Positions 1-9,352 of a stretch of DNA of 19,851 nucleotides are shown one piece after another. Positions within the stretch are counted from its first letter, which is position 1; each line of letters opens with the position of its first letter. The notes beneath the pieces were generated by a model. It ran no database searches, was not told the origin of the DNA, and worked only from the letters and a program-made list of their open reading frames with translations. Source of the stretch: Lachnospiraceae bacterium UBA3820. Its GTDB lineage: Bacteria; Bacillota; Clostridia; Lachnospirales; Lachnospiraceae. The stretch spans positions 1 to 19,851 of the forward strand of contig DFDU01000088.1 of assembly GCA_002369325.1 (NCBI GenBank), in the 5' to 3' direction. The position numbers and the translations under genes are program-made.

Positions 1-618
1 TACGGACAGGATGACAGAGTATGTGCATATACTTCATTGATAGCTATGCTTGAAACAGAAAAGACAAATAAAACTACTTGCTGCCTTTTGACCGATAAGG
101 AAGAAATAGGAAGTGTCGGCGCAACAGGTATGCGTTCCAAGTTTTTTGAGAATACTCTTGCCGAGATTTTAAATCTTATGGGTGATTACAGTGACATAAA
201 GCTTAGAAGATGTCTTGCTGCATCAAGAATGTTATCCTCTGATGTTAATGCAGGCTATGATCCTTTATACGATAATGCATTTGATAAAAATAATGCATCA
301 TATCTCGGAAGAGGAGTTGTATTTTGCAAATTTACCGGCTCAAGAGGAAAGTCGGGTTCAAATGATGCAAATGCGGAATATCTTGCCGATATAAGAAGAA
401 TTATGGATGATAATAAGGTTAATTTCCAGACTGCCGAGTTAGGTAAAGTGGATATCGGCGGAGGCGGAACGATAGCATATATTCTTTCGCTTTACGGAAT
501 GGAGGTAATAGATTGCGGTGTTGCTGTTCTTAATATGCATGCACCTTGGGAAATTACTTCAAAGGCCGATATATATGAGGCATATAAGTGTTATAAGGCA
601 TTCTTAAAGGATGCTTAA
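1..618 (+). CDS. M18 family aminopeptidase (aspartyl aminopeptidase type), 3' part only
   Basis: The reading frame is open from base 1, so the gene starts upstream of the window; 205 codons remain, roughly the C-terminal half of a family that is usually about 430-460 residues. M18 enzymes are cytoplasmic di-zinc metallopeptidases, forming large oligomers, that remove N-terminal (often acidic) residues from peptides. The metal-site and catalytic signatures expected in this half are visible in order: GQDDR (bases 7-18), DKEEIGSVGATG (from 94, containing the Glu-Glu pair), SSDVNAGYDP (Asp at 241) and a late MHAPWE (His at 538-540). The internal GRGVV..KFTGSRGKSGSNDA segment is also typical. All residues expected in this portion are intact, so it looks functional. 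The next gene begins about 36 bp later with no terminator between them, so partial co-transcription is possible. Family assignment is confident; the exact substrate preference is not visible. Confidence 0.93.
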   Translation, partial: YGQDDRVCAYTSLIAMLETEKTNKTTCCLLTDKEEIGSVGATGMRSKFFENTLAEILNLMGDYSDIKLRRCLAASRMLSSDVNAGYDPLYDNAFDKNNASYLGRGVVFCKFTGSRGKSGSNDANAEYLADIRRIMDDNKVNFQTAELGKVDIGGGGTIAYILSLYGMEVIDCGVAVLNMHAPWEITSKADIYEAYKCYKAFLKDA

Positions 619-654
619 GAAACGATTCGATAAAAGCATAGATTGATTTTTATT

Positions 655-3600
655 ATGGAAAGATTTATGAGTTGTAAAATTAAGAAATTTAAGAGAAAAA
701 GCATGGCATTCCTTTTGGTATGCCTTTTTCTCGTGTCAATAACCGGCTTATCCGGTAAGAGTATGGCAAAGGATACATATTTATCTTCATTTACTCAGAC
801 GATTTATAACCAGAGTAACGGAATAGGAAATAATGAAGTGAATTGTATTTTACAATCCTCGTCGGGGTATATATGGATAGGTACTGACGGTGGCTTATAC
901 AGATATAACGGTTCGGGATTTTTTGCGGTTAATTTGTGGAATACAGACAGTGCGGACGTATACTCGATAAATTGTCTTATGCAGGATACTTCAGGAAGAC
1001 TTTGGATAGGTACGGGGAATTATGGACTTTTTTATCTTAAAGACGGTGAGTATAAGCATCTTGAAAATGAATATTACGACGGGATTAAAACCATAAATGA
1101 TATCTGCGAAACAGAGGATGGTCGAATATTGGTTTCAACGCAAAAGGGTATATATGAAATAATTGACGCATCCGACGGAAATTCATCTATGACTATGCTT
1201 TTTGAGGATAATCTTTCAGGAATCGAATTCGGAAATATGGCTGTTATGAATAATACCGTTTATGTTATTTCCGGAAATAATGAAATTTGTGTAATTAATG
1301 AGGAAGGATATGACGTAATCAATACGCAGGAAATGACCGGAGGCGATGATTTAAGGTGCCTTGAGGATATAAATGACAGATTATATATCGGTACTTCGGG
1401 AAGAAATATTATAGTAATGCGTGATAAGGATAATTACGGATTAATTGAAACTGAGGTATACGGAATTAACAGCATTTTAAAGGACAGCAACGGATATATA
1501 TGGGTATGTGCCGATAACGGTGTTGGTTTTTTCAATAGAGGAAATGTATTTAACAGGCTTACCGAATGTGAAATCGACAGCTATCTTTCGGATATAATTG
1601 AAGATTATGAGGGGAATCTTTGGATAGCATCCACAAGAATGGGTGTATTGATGCTTTCAAAGAGTAAATTTACCGATTACAATATGTATACAGGTATGCA
1701 GGAAACTATGGTTAATGCAGTACTTGTATATAAAAATAATCAATATATCTGTACTGATGACGGACTTTTGATTTACAATAATGAAGGTGAAAGAGTAAGT
1801 AACGATTTAACCGAGGCGCTTGACGGAATAAGTGTAAGAAGTATTATGGCAGACTCGGAAGGAAATCTTTGGATCGGTACATACAGAAAATACGGATTGA
1901 TAAAATATGTTTTCGGTAAAGATAAGGAAGAGGGGATTCTTAACAGTATAACGAGAGCCGGAGGACTTCCAAGTAATTCTGTTAACACTTGTATAGAATT
2001 GGATAACGGAAATATTGCCGTTGCAACAAGTGAAGGTCTTGCTGTGGTTGATAAGGAAGGCCTGGTTTTGCATACATTTTTAAAGAAAGACGGCTTAAAC
2101 CAGGATAATGTTCTTTGCATTTATCAGGATAGCAAGGGATTTTTATATGCCGGAACCGATGGCGGAGTTTTGTATGTTTTGCCGAGAAATATAAGCGAAG
2201 TATTGGAAAAATTTAATGCGGATTCGGGACTTAATGCAGGTATGATTACGTCCATTGAAGAGGGTGAAAAGGGATTATGGATTGGAACCGATAACGGTCT
2301 CGGGTTTTATAATGATACCTATCGTGCAATCTCCAATATCGAATATTCCAATAATATCTATGATATTATTCCGGGTGAAGATTTTATATGGATAATCAGC
2401 TCAATGGGAGTATTAAGGACCACTGAAGATGAGCTGCTTGGTTCGAACGGTATATCTTCAAGATATCTTGATACGGATGACGGATTAAATAAGACCATAA
2501 ATGCATACAGTAATTCATTTATGGATAATAACGGAATATTATATATTTGCTGTAATACAGGAATATGTTCGTTGGATACGAAGAACATTTCATATAATCA
2601 AATGGCACCTAAAATTCGTGTTACGGCTGTGGATGTAGATGGCGACAGATATGAGTTTGATGATTTGGTCAATGGTCTTAAGGTTGGAAGCAACGTTTCG
2701 AAAATAACGATAGATTTTGCTGTATTCAGTTATTTAAACCGTGGAGATATACAGGTTGAATACATGCTTGAAGGATTTGATAACGAACCGATAAGAATTT
2801 CCGGAAGAGATACTCTTCAGGCTGTATATACAAATCTTGCGGGTGGAACATATACATTCCATATAAATGCATATAACGCAGACGGAACACCGTGTGAAAA
2901 CGAAATTTCTTTTACTATTGTTAAAGAAAAAAGCTTTATGGAAAAACCGGTTTCTAAAATTTTTATTATTTTCATCATAATTGTTGTTGCTGTTTTATTT
3001 ACAGTCGGAATACTCAGGATGAGTAAAAGTTTAAAGAAAAAAAATAAAGCTCTGGAAGAATTATCAAAGGAGCATGAAGAAGTTATAAAAACAAGTACAG
3101 CAAAGAATGATTATCTTGCTAACATGAGTAACGAGATAAAAATACCTGTAAATGCAATGATATCAAAAGCCGATGAGCTTATAAAGCTTATGGACAAGGA
3201 TGACACATACAGGGGAAATGTTCAGGACATTTATGATATAGGAAATGGAATCCTTGGCAAGGTGGATGATATTATTCTGCTTGCAAAGATAGAAGCCGGA
3301 CGTCTGGAAAAAATAGATGAGCCATATCTGGTTTCATCCATAGTATATGATTTGTCTGAATATGCAAAGGAACAGATTGATTCGGAAAACATAAGGCTTT
3401 TTGTGGAAATAGGTGATAATATTTCCGATAATCTTATCGGTGATAAGGAAAAGATTGAAAGCATATTAAAAATATTTATAGATAATGCAATAAAATATAC
3501 CAAGGAAGGTTCAATTACCATTTCTGTGGATTCATATGAGTTAAATGAGGAAGAAGTCAGTATGGGTTATACTATATCTGATACGGGTGTCGGTATTTCA

Positions 3601-4974
3601 GAGGACAGGCTTTCCGATATATTTGAGGTTTACAGCATTGTAGACAACAGAAAAAATAATATCAGCAGAGGAAACGGTATAGGCCTTGCTATAGCAAAGG
3701 GTTATTCGAAGCTGTTGGATTCCGACATTGCAGTAGAAAGTGTATACGGAGCCGGTTCAACATTTACCTTGTCGATTAACCAGAAAATTGCCGGTGTATT
3801 ACCGGATAATGACAGAGAAAGAATTGATGAAATAGTATCTCAGGAGACGGCAGATAAAATGTGGCTTCCTGCGGTTAAGGCTCTTGTTGTTGATGATGAG
3901 GAAGTAAGCAGGGAGGTATCGGTTAAGACGCTTGAAAGCTTTGAGATGTCGATTGATACTGCTGATTCGGGAGTATCTGCTATTGATATGGTCATGAATA
4001 ATGATTATGACGTTGTATTTATGGATCTTGCCATGCCTATTATGAACGGAACGGATACCATGAAAGAGATAAGAGGCTTGGAAGGGGACAAATATCTCTT
4101 ACTTCCGATTATTTCGCTTGATTATGATGCGGTTTCCGATAACAGTGATATACTTTTGGAAAACGGATTTACAGGAACCCTGCTTAAGCCTATGGATGTA
4201 AGAAGAGTTGCGGCAATGCTTAAGGACTGCCTGCCTGAAGATAAGATAAAAGAAAAATCCAGTAATGTTATTGAAAATATAAAAAATTCAAAATATGCAG
4301 ATGAGCTTTATAAGCTTGAGGAAGAGATAAATATAAGAAAAGCAATTGAGAAAATCGGTGGAAGCATTGATGTGTTTAATAAAATAACTCGTTCCTTCTA
4401 TAAGAAGAATTATAATTTGAAGGACATTATAGAAGCACACGGAATATCCGATACGAGATGGTTTAAGCAAAGAATACATACTCTTAAGGCATCAAGCTAT
4501 AATGTGGGTGCATATGCATTTTCACAAGAGGCAGCAAGAATTGAAGCAGCAATCAACGCAAACAATAAGACCTATATGAACAATAATTATGATAAGCTGC
4601 TTACTCATTTTGAAGAGCTTATGACCTTGATAGGTAATTATCTGGAATCAATTGATGAAATTGATAATGAAAAGACCGAAATATCTGAGTCGGATGAAGA
4701 AACAAATAATGCCGAGAATATTAATTCTGTCGATACCACCAAGGAAGAAGAAACAGGTAAGACGGGAATAAGCATAAGTATGCTAAAAAAACTTGCCAGA
4801 TTTATTAAAGAAGCGGATCATGACGAGATCAAAAATACTTTGGATATAATTAATCAAAAGAATTATATAGGAGAGGATGCAGACTTTATAACTGTATTGA
4901 ATGAAAGTCTTAACGAAAATGATGACAAAAAAGCACTCGAACTTATAACAACTTATATAGATCTTAATTCCTAA
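655..4974 (+). CDS. Giant hybrid sensor kinase (two-component propeller, Y_Y_Y, HisKA-HATPase, receiver, HPt) with Asn in place of the phospho-accepting His
   Basis: About 1439 residues. After a Lys-rich start and a hydrophobic signal/anchor (about 15-35), residues 50-640 hold about 13 repeats of the W-I-G-T-x-x-G-L kind, fitting two seven-bladed extracellular propellers. A Y_Y_Y-type domain (about 666-755) and one membrane helix (766-788) follow. The cytoplasmic part has a HisKA-like segment, a HATPase with intact N (N944), G1 (DTGVGI, 976) and G2 (GNGIGLAI) boxes, a receiver (D1080/D1081, phospho-Asp D1124, Lys K1178) and an HPt domain (H1275 in HTLKASS), then an acidic linker and a helical tail. 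The expected ANMSHE motif reads NMSNEIKIP, so the phosphorylated His is Asn (codon 3130-3132). No DNA-binding domain is present. Such receptors usually sense extracellular glycans or other ligands; the ligand here is unknown. The start is uncertain: TTG 643, ATG 655 or ATG 667, none with a strong ribosome site. Confidence 0.9.
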   Translation: MERFMSCKIKKFKRKSMAFLLVCLFLVSITGLSGKSMAKDTYLSSFTQTIYNQSNGIGNNEVNCILQSSSGYIWIGTDGGLYRYNGSGFFAVNLWNTDSADVYSINCLMQDTSGRLWIGTGNYGLFYLKDGEYKHLENEYYDGIKTINDICETEDGRILVSTQKGIYEIIDASDGNSSMTMLFEDNLSGIEFGNMAVMNNTVYVISGNNEICVINEEGYDVINTQEMTGGDDLRCLEDINDRLYIGTSGRNIIVMRDKDNYGLIETEVYGINSILKDSNGYIWVCADNGVGFFNRGNVFNRLTECEIDSYLSDIIEDYEGNLWIASTRMGVLMLSKSKFTDYNMYTGMQETMVNAVLVYKNNQYICTDDGLLIYNNEGERVSNDLTEALDGISVRSIMADSEGNLWIGTYRKYGLIKYVFGKDKEEGILNSITRAGGLPSNSVNTCIELDNGNIAVATSEGLAVVDKEGLVLHTFLKKDGLNQDNVLCIYQDSKGFLYAGTDGGVLYVLPRNISEVLEKFNADSGLNAGMITSIEEGEKGLWIGTDNGLGFYNDTYRAISNIEYSNNIYDIIPGEDFIWIISSMGVLRTTEDELLGSNGISSRYLDTDDGLNKTINAYSNSFMDNNGILYICCNTGICSLDTKNISYNQMAPKIRVTAVDVDGDRYEFDDLVNGLKVGSNVSKITIDFAVFSYLNRGDIQVEYMLEGFDNEPIRISGRDTLQAVYTNLAGGTYTFHINAYNADGTPCENEISFTIVKEKSFMEKPVSKIFIIFIIIVVAVLFTVGILRMSKSLKKKNKALEELSKEHEEVIKTSTAKNDYLANMSNEIKIPVNAMISKADELIKLMDKDDTYRGNVQDIYDIGNGILGKVDDIILLAKIEAGRLEKIDEPYLVSSIVYDLSEYAKEQIDSENIRLFVEIGDNISDNLIGDKEKIESILKIFIDNAIKYTKEGSITISVDSYELNEEEVSMGYTISDTGVGISEDRLSDIFEVYSIVDNRKNNISRGNGIGLAIAKGYSKLLDSDIAVESVYGAGSTFTLSINQKIAGVLPDNDRERIDEIVSQETADKMWLPAVKALVVDDEEVSREVSVKTLESFEMSIDTADSGVSAIDMVMNNDYDVVFMDLAMPIMNGTDTMKEIRGLEGDKYLLLPIISLDYDAVSDNSDILLENGFTGTLLKPMDVRRVAAMLKDCLPEDKIKEKSSNVIENIKNSKYADELYKLEEEINIRKAIEKIGGSIDVFNKITRSFYKKNYNLKDIIEAHGISDTRWFKQRIHTLKASSYNVGAYAFSQEAARIEAAINANNKTYMNNNYDKLLTHFEELMTLIGNYLESIDEIDNEKTEISESDEETNNAENINSVDTTKEEETGKTGISISMLKKLARFIKEADHDEIKNTLDIINQKNYIGEDADFITVLNESLNENDDKKALELITTYIDLNS

Positions 4975-4988
4975 GAATTGAACCTGTT

Positions 4989-5005
4989 GAGCCCCGGAGG
5001 GGCTC
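4989..5005. terminator. Short perfect GC-rich hairpin after the hybrid kinase
   Basis: GAGCCCC (4989-4995), loop GGA and GGGGCTC (4999-5005) make a perfect 7-bp stem 14 bp after the kinase stop codon. There is no T-run directly after it, so it is not a classic terminator alone. It sits just before the longer hairpin at 5010-5057 and may add to transcript 3'-end stability. Confidence 0.45.
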
Positions 5006-5009
5006 GATT

Positions 5010-5057
5010 ATGCAAAAAAAGACCGAAACCAAATATGGTTTTCGGTCTTTTTTGCAT
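5010..5057. terminator. Bidirectional intrinsic terminator between the hybrid kinase and tRNA-Gly
   Basis: Arms 5010-5030 and 5037-5057 are inverted copies built around GACCGAAACC and GGTTTTCGGTC, with an A-run on the left and a T-run on the right. The hairpin therefore ends with a U tract on both strands. It lies between the plus-strand kinase gene and the minus-strand tRNA, which converge here, so it can stop both. Confidence 0.85.
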
Positions 5058-5063
5058 AATAAG

Positions 5064-5135
<72 letters not shown>

Positions 5136-5166
5136 ATTTCATTGCCGTTTCATAACGACAAGACAT

Positions 5167-5195
5167 ATATTAACATAATGATTTGTATGTGTCAA
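5167..5195 (-). promoter_or_regulatory. Promoter of tRNA-Gly
   Basis: Read on the minus strand: a perfect -35 TTGACA (5190-5195), 17-bp spacer, and TAATAT as -10 (5167-5172), about 30 bp before the tRNA 5' end. The near-consensus match and position are what a stable-RNA promoter should look like. Confidence 0.88.
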
Positions 5196-5235
5196 CAATT
5201 TTTTTTATAAAAAAATAATAATTTTTTTTTCGAAA

Positions 5236-5269
5236 AGTAACTTTGTAGTAACTTTGGGTATTGTATAAT
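5236..5269 (+). promoter_or_regulatory. Promoter of the ABC transporter/two-component operon with an 11-bp-period direct repeat over the -35 region
   Basis: A consensus -10 TATAAT lies at 5264-5269, but no good -35 hexamer is found 16-18 bp upstream. Instead AGTAACTTTG occurs twice, at 5236-5245 and 5247-5256, a period of 11 bp ending 7 bp before the -10. Direct repeats of one helical turn over a weak -35 are the usual binding arrangement for OmpR/PhoB-type activators, and the operon encodes such a regulator. Regulation by that protein is inference. Confidence 0.65.
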
Positions 5270-5340
5270 TCGGATAATGAATGAAATAGGTGTGGAAATT
5301 ATGAAAATGATGTTGAAGTCTCACGCCAAAAGGAGGAAAA

Positions 5341-6009
5341 ATGGAAATATTAAGAGTAGAAAATTTAACAAAAATATACGGAAAGGATGAGGCAGAGGTA
5401 ATTGCATTGGATAATGCTACATTTTCAGTTGAAAAGGGTGAGTTTGTAGCAATTGTAGGTGCATCGGGAAGTGGTAAATCAACACTCCTTCATCTTATTG
5501 GTGGAGTTGACAGAGCTACTTCCGGAAAAATATTTATCGATGGAGAGGATTTGTCGGAACTTGATGATGATAAGCTTGCCATATTCAGAAGAAGACAGGT
5601 CGGACTTGTATATCAGTTTTATAATCTTATACCGATACTCAATGTTGAAGAAAATATAACACTGCCTCTTTCACTTGATAACAGAGAAGTAGATAAAAAA
5701 AGACTGGATGAGTTGCTTAAGCTTCTTGGTCTTACAGACAGAAGAAAACATTTACCGCATGAGCTTTCGGGAGGACAACAGCAAAGAACATCCATAGGAA
5801 GGGCACTTATAACAAATCCTTCAATTATACTTGCGGATGAGCCTACGGGTAACCTTGATTCGAAATCGAGTGATGAAATAGTTGCACTTTTGAAAAAATC
5901 AAATAAAGAATTAAATCAGACCATAGTAATGATTACACATAATATGGAAATTGCAAAAATAGCAGATCGAATTATAAAGATAGAAGACGGAAGATTGAGT
6001 GAGGTATAA
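5341..6009 (+). CDS. ABC transporter ATP-binding protein (MacB/SalX/Bce-type)
   Basis: A 222-residue cytoplasmic ATPase that would power the permease encoded 2 bp downstream. All catalytic motifs are present: Walker A GASGSGKST (40-48), Q-loop region VYQFYNLIP, signature LSGGQQQR (142-149), Walker B IILADEPTG with D166/E167, and switch histidine H200 in MITHN. Length and the LTKIYG...VIALD start are typical of the subfamily that pairs with FtsX-fold permeases for peptide or lipoprotein handling and antimicrobial-peptide resistance. The start is fixed by AGGAGG at 5331-5336, four bases before the ATG. It is the first gene of a four-gene operon (ATPase, permease, regulator, kinase). The substrate cannot be read from the ATPase. 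Confidence 0.94.
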   Translation: MEILRVENLTKIYGKDEAEVIALDNATFSVEKGEFVAIVGASGSGKSTLLHLIGGVDRATSGKIFIDGEDLSELDDDKLAIFRRRQVGLVYQFYNLIPILNVEENITLPLSLDNREVDKKRLDELLKLLGLTDRRKHLPHELSGGQQQRTSIGRALITNPSIILADEPTGNLDSKSSDEIVALLKKSNKELNQTIVMITHNMEIAKIADRIIKIEDGRLSEV

Positions 6010-6011
6010 AA

Positions 6012-8648
6012 ATGGATGTATTAAAAAAGTTTACCGTTAAGGATTTAAAACTTAATAAAAAAAGAACGATAGTTACTATTATCGGAATTATGCTTTCGGT
6101 TGCACTTATAACTACCGTTGCTACCATGTATCAAAGTTTAATTGATTCACTTATTTCTTATGAAACTACCGTAAAAGGTGATTATCATGTATACTTTACG
6201 GATATTCCGGCAGAAGAAGCAGAAAAAATAGAAAGTAATCGTAATGTTGATAAGACTTCCTATATAGATGGTATAGGTTATGCAAAACTTGAAGAATCAA
6301 AAAATGAGTATAAACCTTATGCTTATATTATAGGATATTCGGATGAAGCTCTGGATAACCTTGCAGTCAATCTAAAGCAAGGACGACTTCCGAAAAATGA
6401 TAGTGAGATTGTTATTCCGACACATCTTAGAACAAACGGAAGAATTAAATTATCGGTTGGCGATACGATAACGCTTGATGTCGGAAAAAGAGTAAATAAT
6501 TACGGAGAAGAGTTGAATCAATCAGTTTCTTACTCCTATGAAGAACCGGAAAAGATAATAGAGACGTCTTCAAAGACCTATACGATTGTAGGTATTGTCA
6601 ACAGACCTTCATATGATATTGAGGATTATACCGCTCCGGGATTTACCTTTATAACATATATGAATAAAAACGAAATGAAGGGAAATGTTTCAATATTCAT
6701 AAGATTAACTAAAAAAGCCATAAAAAACAGTTACGAAACAGCTGCGGATATATTGGGAGTAGATTCAAAGCTGTTTAATAAGTATATAAACGGTGGATTT
6801 GGAAGTGAGGAAGAACGACAGGAGTTTTTGGATACCATAAAAGAAATGAATTGTAGTTTTGGCTTTAATTATTATCTTATAATGCTTGAAAGTAAGCCGT
6901 ATAATTTAGGAAGCACATCCAATGGAGTATTTTTTGTGGCTCTTATAGTATGCTTAATAATTGTGGTTACTTCAGTATTCTGTATTAAGAATTCATTTGA
7001 CATATCAATTACCGAAAAAATCAGAGAGTATGGTATGTTAAGAAGTGTTGGTGCAACAAAAAAACAGATAAGAAAAAATGTAATGTTTGAAGCATTGATA
7101 CTTGGCACAATCGGTATTCCTCTCGGAGTATTACTGGGAGAACTTGCATCATGGATTCTGGTATTTGTAAGTAATACGCTTCTCGGAGAAAATGTGTTTG
7201 ATAACGGAGTACTTCTTATATTTTCACCTTCATGGATTGCTATTATATTTTCGGTGCTACTTGGAACAATAACCATATATCTCTCAGCCTTCAGAAGTGC
7301 AAAGAAGGCATCTAAGGTTTCACCTATAGTATCTATAAGAAACAGTGGAGAGATAAAGATTAAGTCAAAAAAGCTTGGCGTACCGAAATTGGTTTCAAAG
7401 CTTTTTGGTATGGGAGGAACTCTTTCATATAAGAACCTTAAGAGAAACAAGAAAAAGTACCGCACTACAATCATTTCAATAGCGGTTTCGGTAATGACAT
7501 TTATAGCTCTTTCATCCTTTATGAAGATGGCTTTCGGAGTTGTAAAACATGAAATTGATTTATCGGATTATGACCTTGCGGTTACCGTTGATTTTGAGGA
7601 AATAAAAGATAAAGACAAAGATATAGAAGAAGTATACGATAATGTACTTGAATCATCTTCATGGGATGAGGTGGATGAGTACGGAATATATAAATATGTC
7701 GGTTTTATATCAGAGAATCTTAGTTACAGCGAGAAATATATTCAGGAATATTATAGCGGATACACAGATGAGGAAACGTATGTTGATGTTCTTATTCCGG
7801 ATGATGTAACCTATAAAAAATATATTGATAAACTCGGACTGAAATATGACGAGATAAAAGATAAAGGAATACTGGTTGATAATATTAAGGCTTATACCTA
7901 TGACGAAGAAGGTAATGAAAATAAGATTAGATTTAGAGCTTATTCGGCTAAAAAGGGTGATATGGTTAGCGGAAAGATAAATGGAGTCGAGAGTGAAATA
8001 GAATTAGGATATATCGCGGATGAATTCCCTTTCGGAACAAATGAGTATTCGGGCTATATCATATTATCAAACGAATTCTTCGATGAATCAGGTGCAAATG
8101 CAGACCAGATATGGGCATATTATACTTCCGAAAAATCAGATAAAGTTCAAGATAATCTTGATGTGATGTTTAAGGATGCCGATTTTAATGTATATATTAA
8201 AAATATTGCCGAAAATGCAAGACAGACAAAAAAACTTTTTCTTCTTATAGCAATATTTTTATATGGTTTTATAATTGTAATTACGCTTATAGGTATTACA
8301 AATATATTTAATACAATCACAACCAATATGCAGCTTCGAAGAAAGGAATTCGCAATGCTCAAATCTGTAGGAATGACATCTAACGAATTTAACAGGATGA
8401 TCCGACTTGAAACTATATTTATGGGTTCAAAATCATTATTTTACGGACTTCCTATCGGTATGGTATTTTCGTATCTTATATATTTAAAACTCGGCAAGCC
8501 TGAAGGTCTCCCTTTTGCTTTTCCGTATATGGCTGTTTTGATTGCTGTATTTGCGGTATTTCTTTTAATAACCGGGATTATGAAATATTCAATGAGTAAG
8601 ATTAAACGTCAAAATATTATTGAAACAATCCGAAATGATAATGTATAA
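6012..8648 (+). CDS. Large FtsX/MacB-fold ABC transporter permease with two extracytoplasmic domains
   Basis: An 878-residue membrane protein built as two halves. Each half has one N-terminal helix, a large extracytoplasmic domain and three more helices. Visible helices are about 18-40, 303-326, 360-386, 400-430, 484-507, 740-768, 805-826 and 837-860; the external domains are about 45-300 and 510-735. Each half carries the FtsX-type sequence after its second helix (REYGMLRSVGATKKQI near 340 and RKEFAMLKSVGMTSNEF near 780). It starts 2 bp after the ATPase stop, with GAGGT (6000-6004) inside the ATPase 3' end as ribosome site. The eight-helix, two-domain plan differs from the ten-helix Bce permeases and is closer to duplicated FtsX-type exporters. 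The second external domain is strongly acidic. Such proteins usually remove amphipathic compounds from, or act mechanically in, the envelope; the substrate is unknown. Confidence 0.9.
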   Translation: MDVLKKFTVKDLKLNKKRTIVTIIGIMLSVALITTVATMYQSLIDSLISYETTVKGDYHVYFTDIPAEEAEKIESNRNVDKTSYIDGIGYAKLEESKNEYKPYAYIIGYSDEALDNLAVNLKQGRLPKNDSEIVIPTHLRTNGRIKLSVGDTITLDVGKRVNNYGEELNQSVSYSYEEPEKIIETSSKTYTIVGIVNRPSYDIEDYTAPGFTFITYMNKNEMKGNVSIFIRLTKKAIKNSYETAADILGVDSKLFNKYINGGFGSEEERQEFLDTIKEMNCSFGFNYYLIMLESKPYNLGSTSNGVFFVALIVCLIIVVTSVFCIKNSFDISITEKIREYGMLRSVGATKKQIRKNVMFEALILGTIGIPLGVLLGELASWILVFVSNTLLGENVFDNGVLLIFSPSWIAIIFSVLLGTITIYLSAFRSAKKASKVSPIVSIRNSGEIKIKSKKLGVPKLVSKLFGMGGTLSYKNLKRNKKKYRTTIISIAVSVMTFIALSSFMKMAFGVVKHEIDLSDYDLAVTVDFEEIKDKDKDIEEVYDNVLESSSWDEVDEYGIYKYVGFISENLSYSEKYIQEYYSGYTDEETYVDVLIPDDVTYKKYIDKLGLKYDEIKDKGILVDNIKAYTYDEEGNENKIRFRAYSAKKGDMVSGKINGVESEIELGYIADEFPFGTNEYSGYIILSNEFFDESGANADQIWAYYTSEKSDKVQDNLDVMFKDADFNVYIKNIAENARQTKKLFLLIAIFLYGFIIVITLIGITNIFNTITTNMQLRRKEFAMLKSVGMTSNEFNRMIRLETIFMGSKSLFYGLPIGMVFSYLIYLKLGKPEGLPFAFPYMAVLIAVFAVFLLITGIMKYSMSKIKRQNIIETIRNDNV

Positions 8649-8689
8649 TAATGAGTGTTGACAAAAGAAAAAAACAAAAGGAGATTCCA

Positions 8690-9352
8690 ATGTCAATTCT
8701 GCTAATCGAAGATAATGAAACAATTATAAAGGGGCTTTCTTATTCGCTTGAAAAGAACGGATATGATTTTAAATACAGAACTTCCGTGAAAACATCTGCT
8801 TCATATATTGAAGAAAATGTCGGAAATATTGATTTGATAATACTTGATATAACTCTTCCGGACGGAAACGGTTTTGACTTATATGAAAAAAGTATAAAGG
8901 ATAAAGCAATACCAACCATATTTCTGACAGCAGAGGATGATGAAGAGTGTATTGTTAAAGGGCTTGACATTGGAGCTGAGGATTATGTTACTAAGCCTTT
9001 CAGTACAAAAGAACTTATGGCAAGAATTAACAAAATCCTTATGAGATATAAAAAATCCGAGGAGATACAGGTTAAAGATATAACCTTTAATCTGGATAAA
9101 ATGATTGTTAAGAGAGGTAATGTGGAGCTTGAGCTGACACCGCTTGAGCTCAAGCTCCTTAATCTTTTATTTCTTGATATAAATAAGGTTGTAAAACGTA
9201 ATGTGATACTTGACAAGATATGGGAATGGACAGGTAATGATGTTGATGACCATACGGTAACCGTATATTTTAAGAGGATAAGAGAAAAGCTGAAAACGGA
9301 TATTATAACCACCGTAAAGGGTGTGGGATATAGGATTGATAATGAAAAATAA
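8690..9352 (+). CDS. OmpR/PhoB-family response regulator
   Basis: A 220-residue transcription factor. The receiver has acidic pair E7/D8, phospho-acceptor D53 (in LIILDITLPDGNG), T80 and K102 (YVTKPFS), all intact. The C-terminal winged helix shows LTPLELKLLNLLF, a recognition region around DDHTVTVYFKRIREKL, and the terminal TVKGVGYRI. I chose ATG 8690 because AAGGAG lies at 8678-8683 with a 6-bp gap and the protein then begins MSILLIEDNE as the family does. An in-frame ATG at 8651 would add 13 Lys-rich residues and has no ribosome site. It overlaps the kinase gene by 11 bp, a mark of a translationally coupled two-component pair. Its likely target is the repeat at 5236-5256 in front of its own operon, which is inference. 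Confidence 0.94.
   Translation: MSILLIEDNETIIKGLSYSLEKNGYDFKYRTSVKTSASYIEENVGNIDLIILDITLPDGNGFDLYEKSIKDKAIPTIFLTAEDDEECIVKGLDIGAEDYVTKPFSTKELMARINKILMRYKKSEEIQVKDITFNLDKMIVKRGNVELELTPLELKLLNLLFLDINKVVKRNVILDKIWEWTGNDVDDHTVTVYFKRIREKLKTDIITTVKGVGYRIDNEK

Noticed and set aside
6872..7474. 200-codon minus-strand frame
   Set aside because: Antisense to the permease gene; no ribosome site and no recognisable domain.
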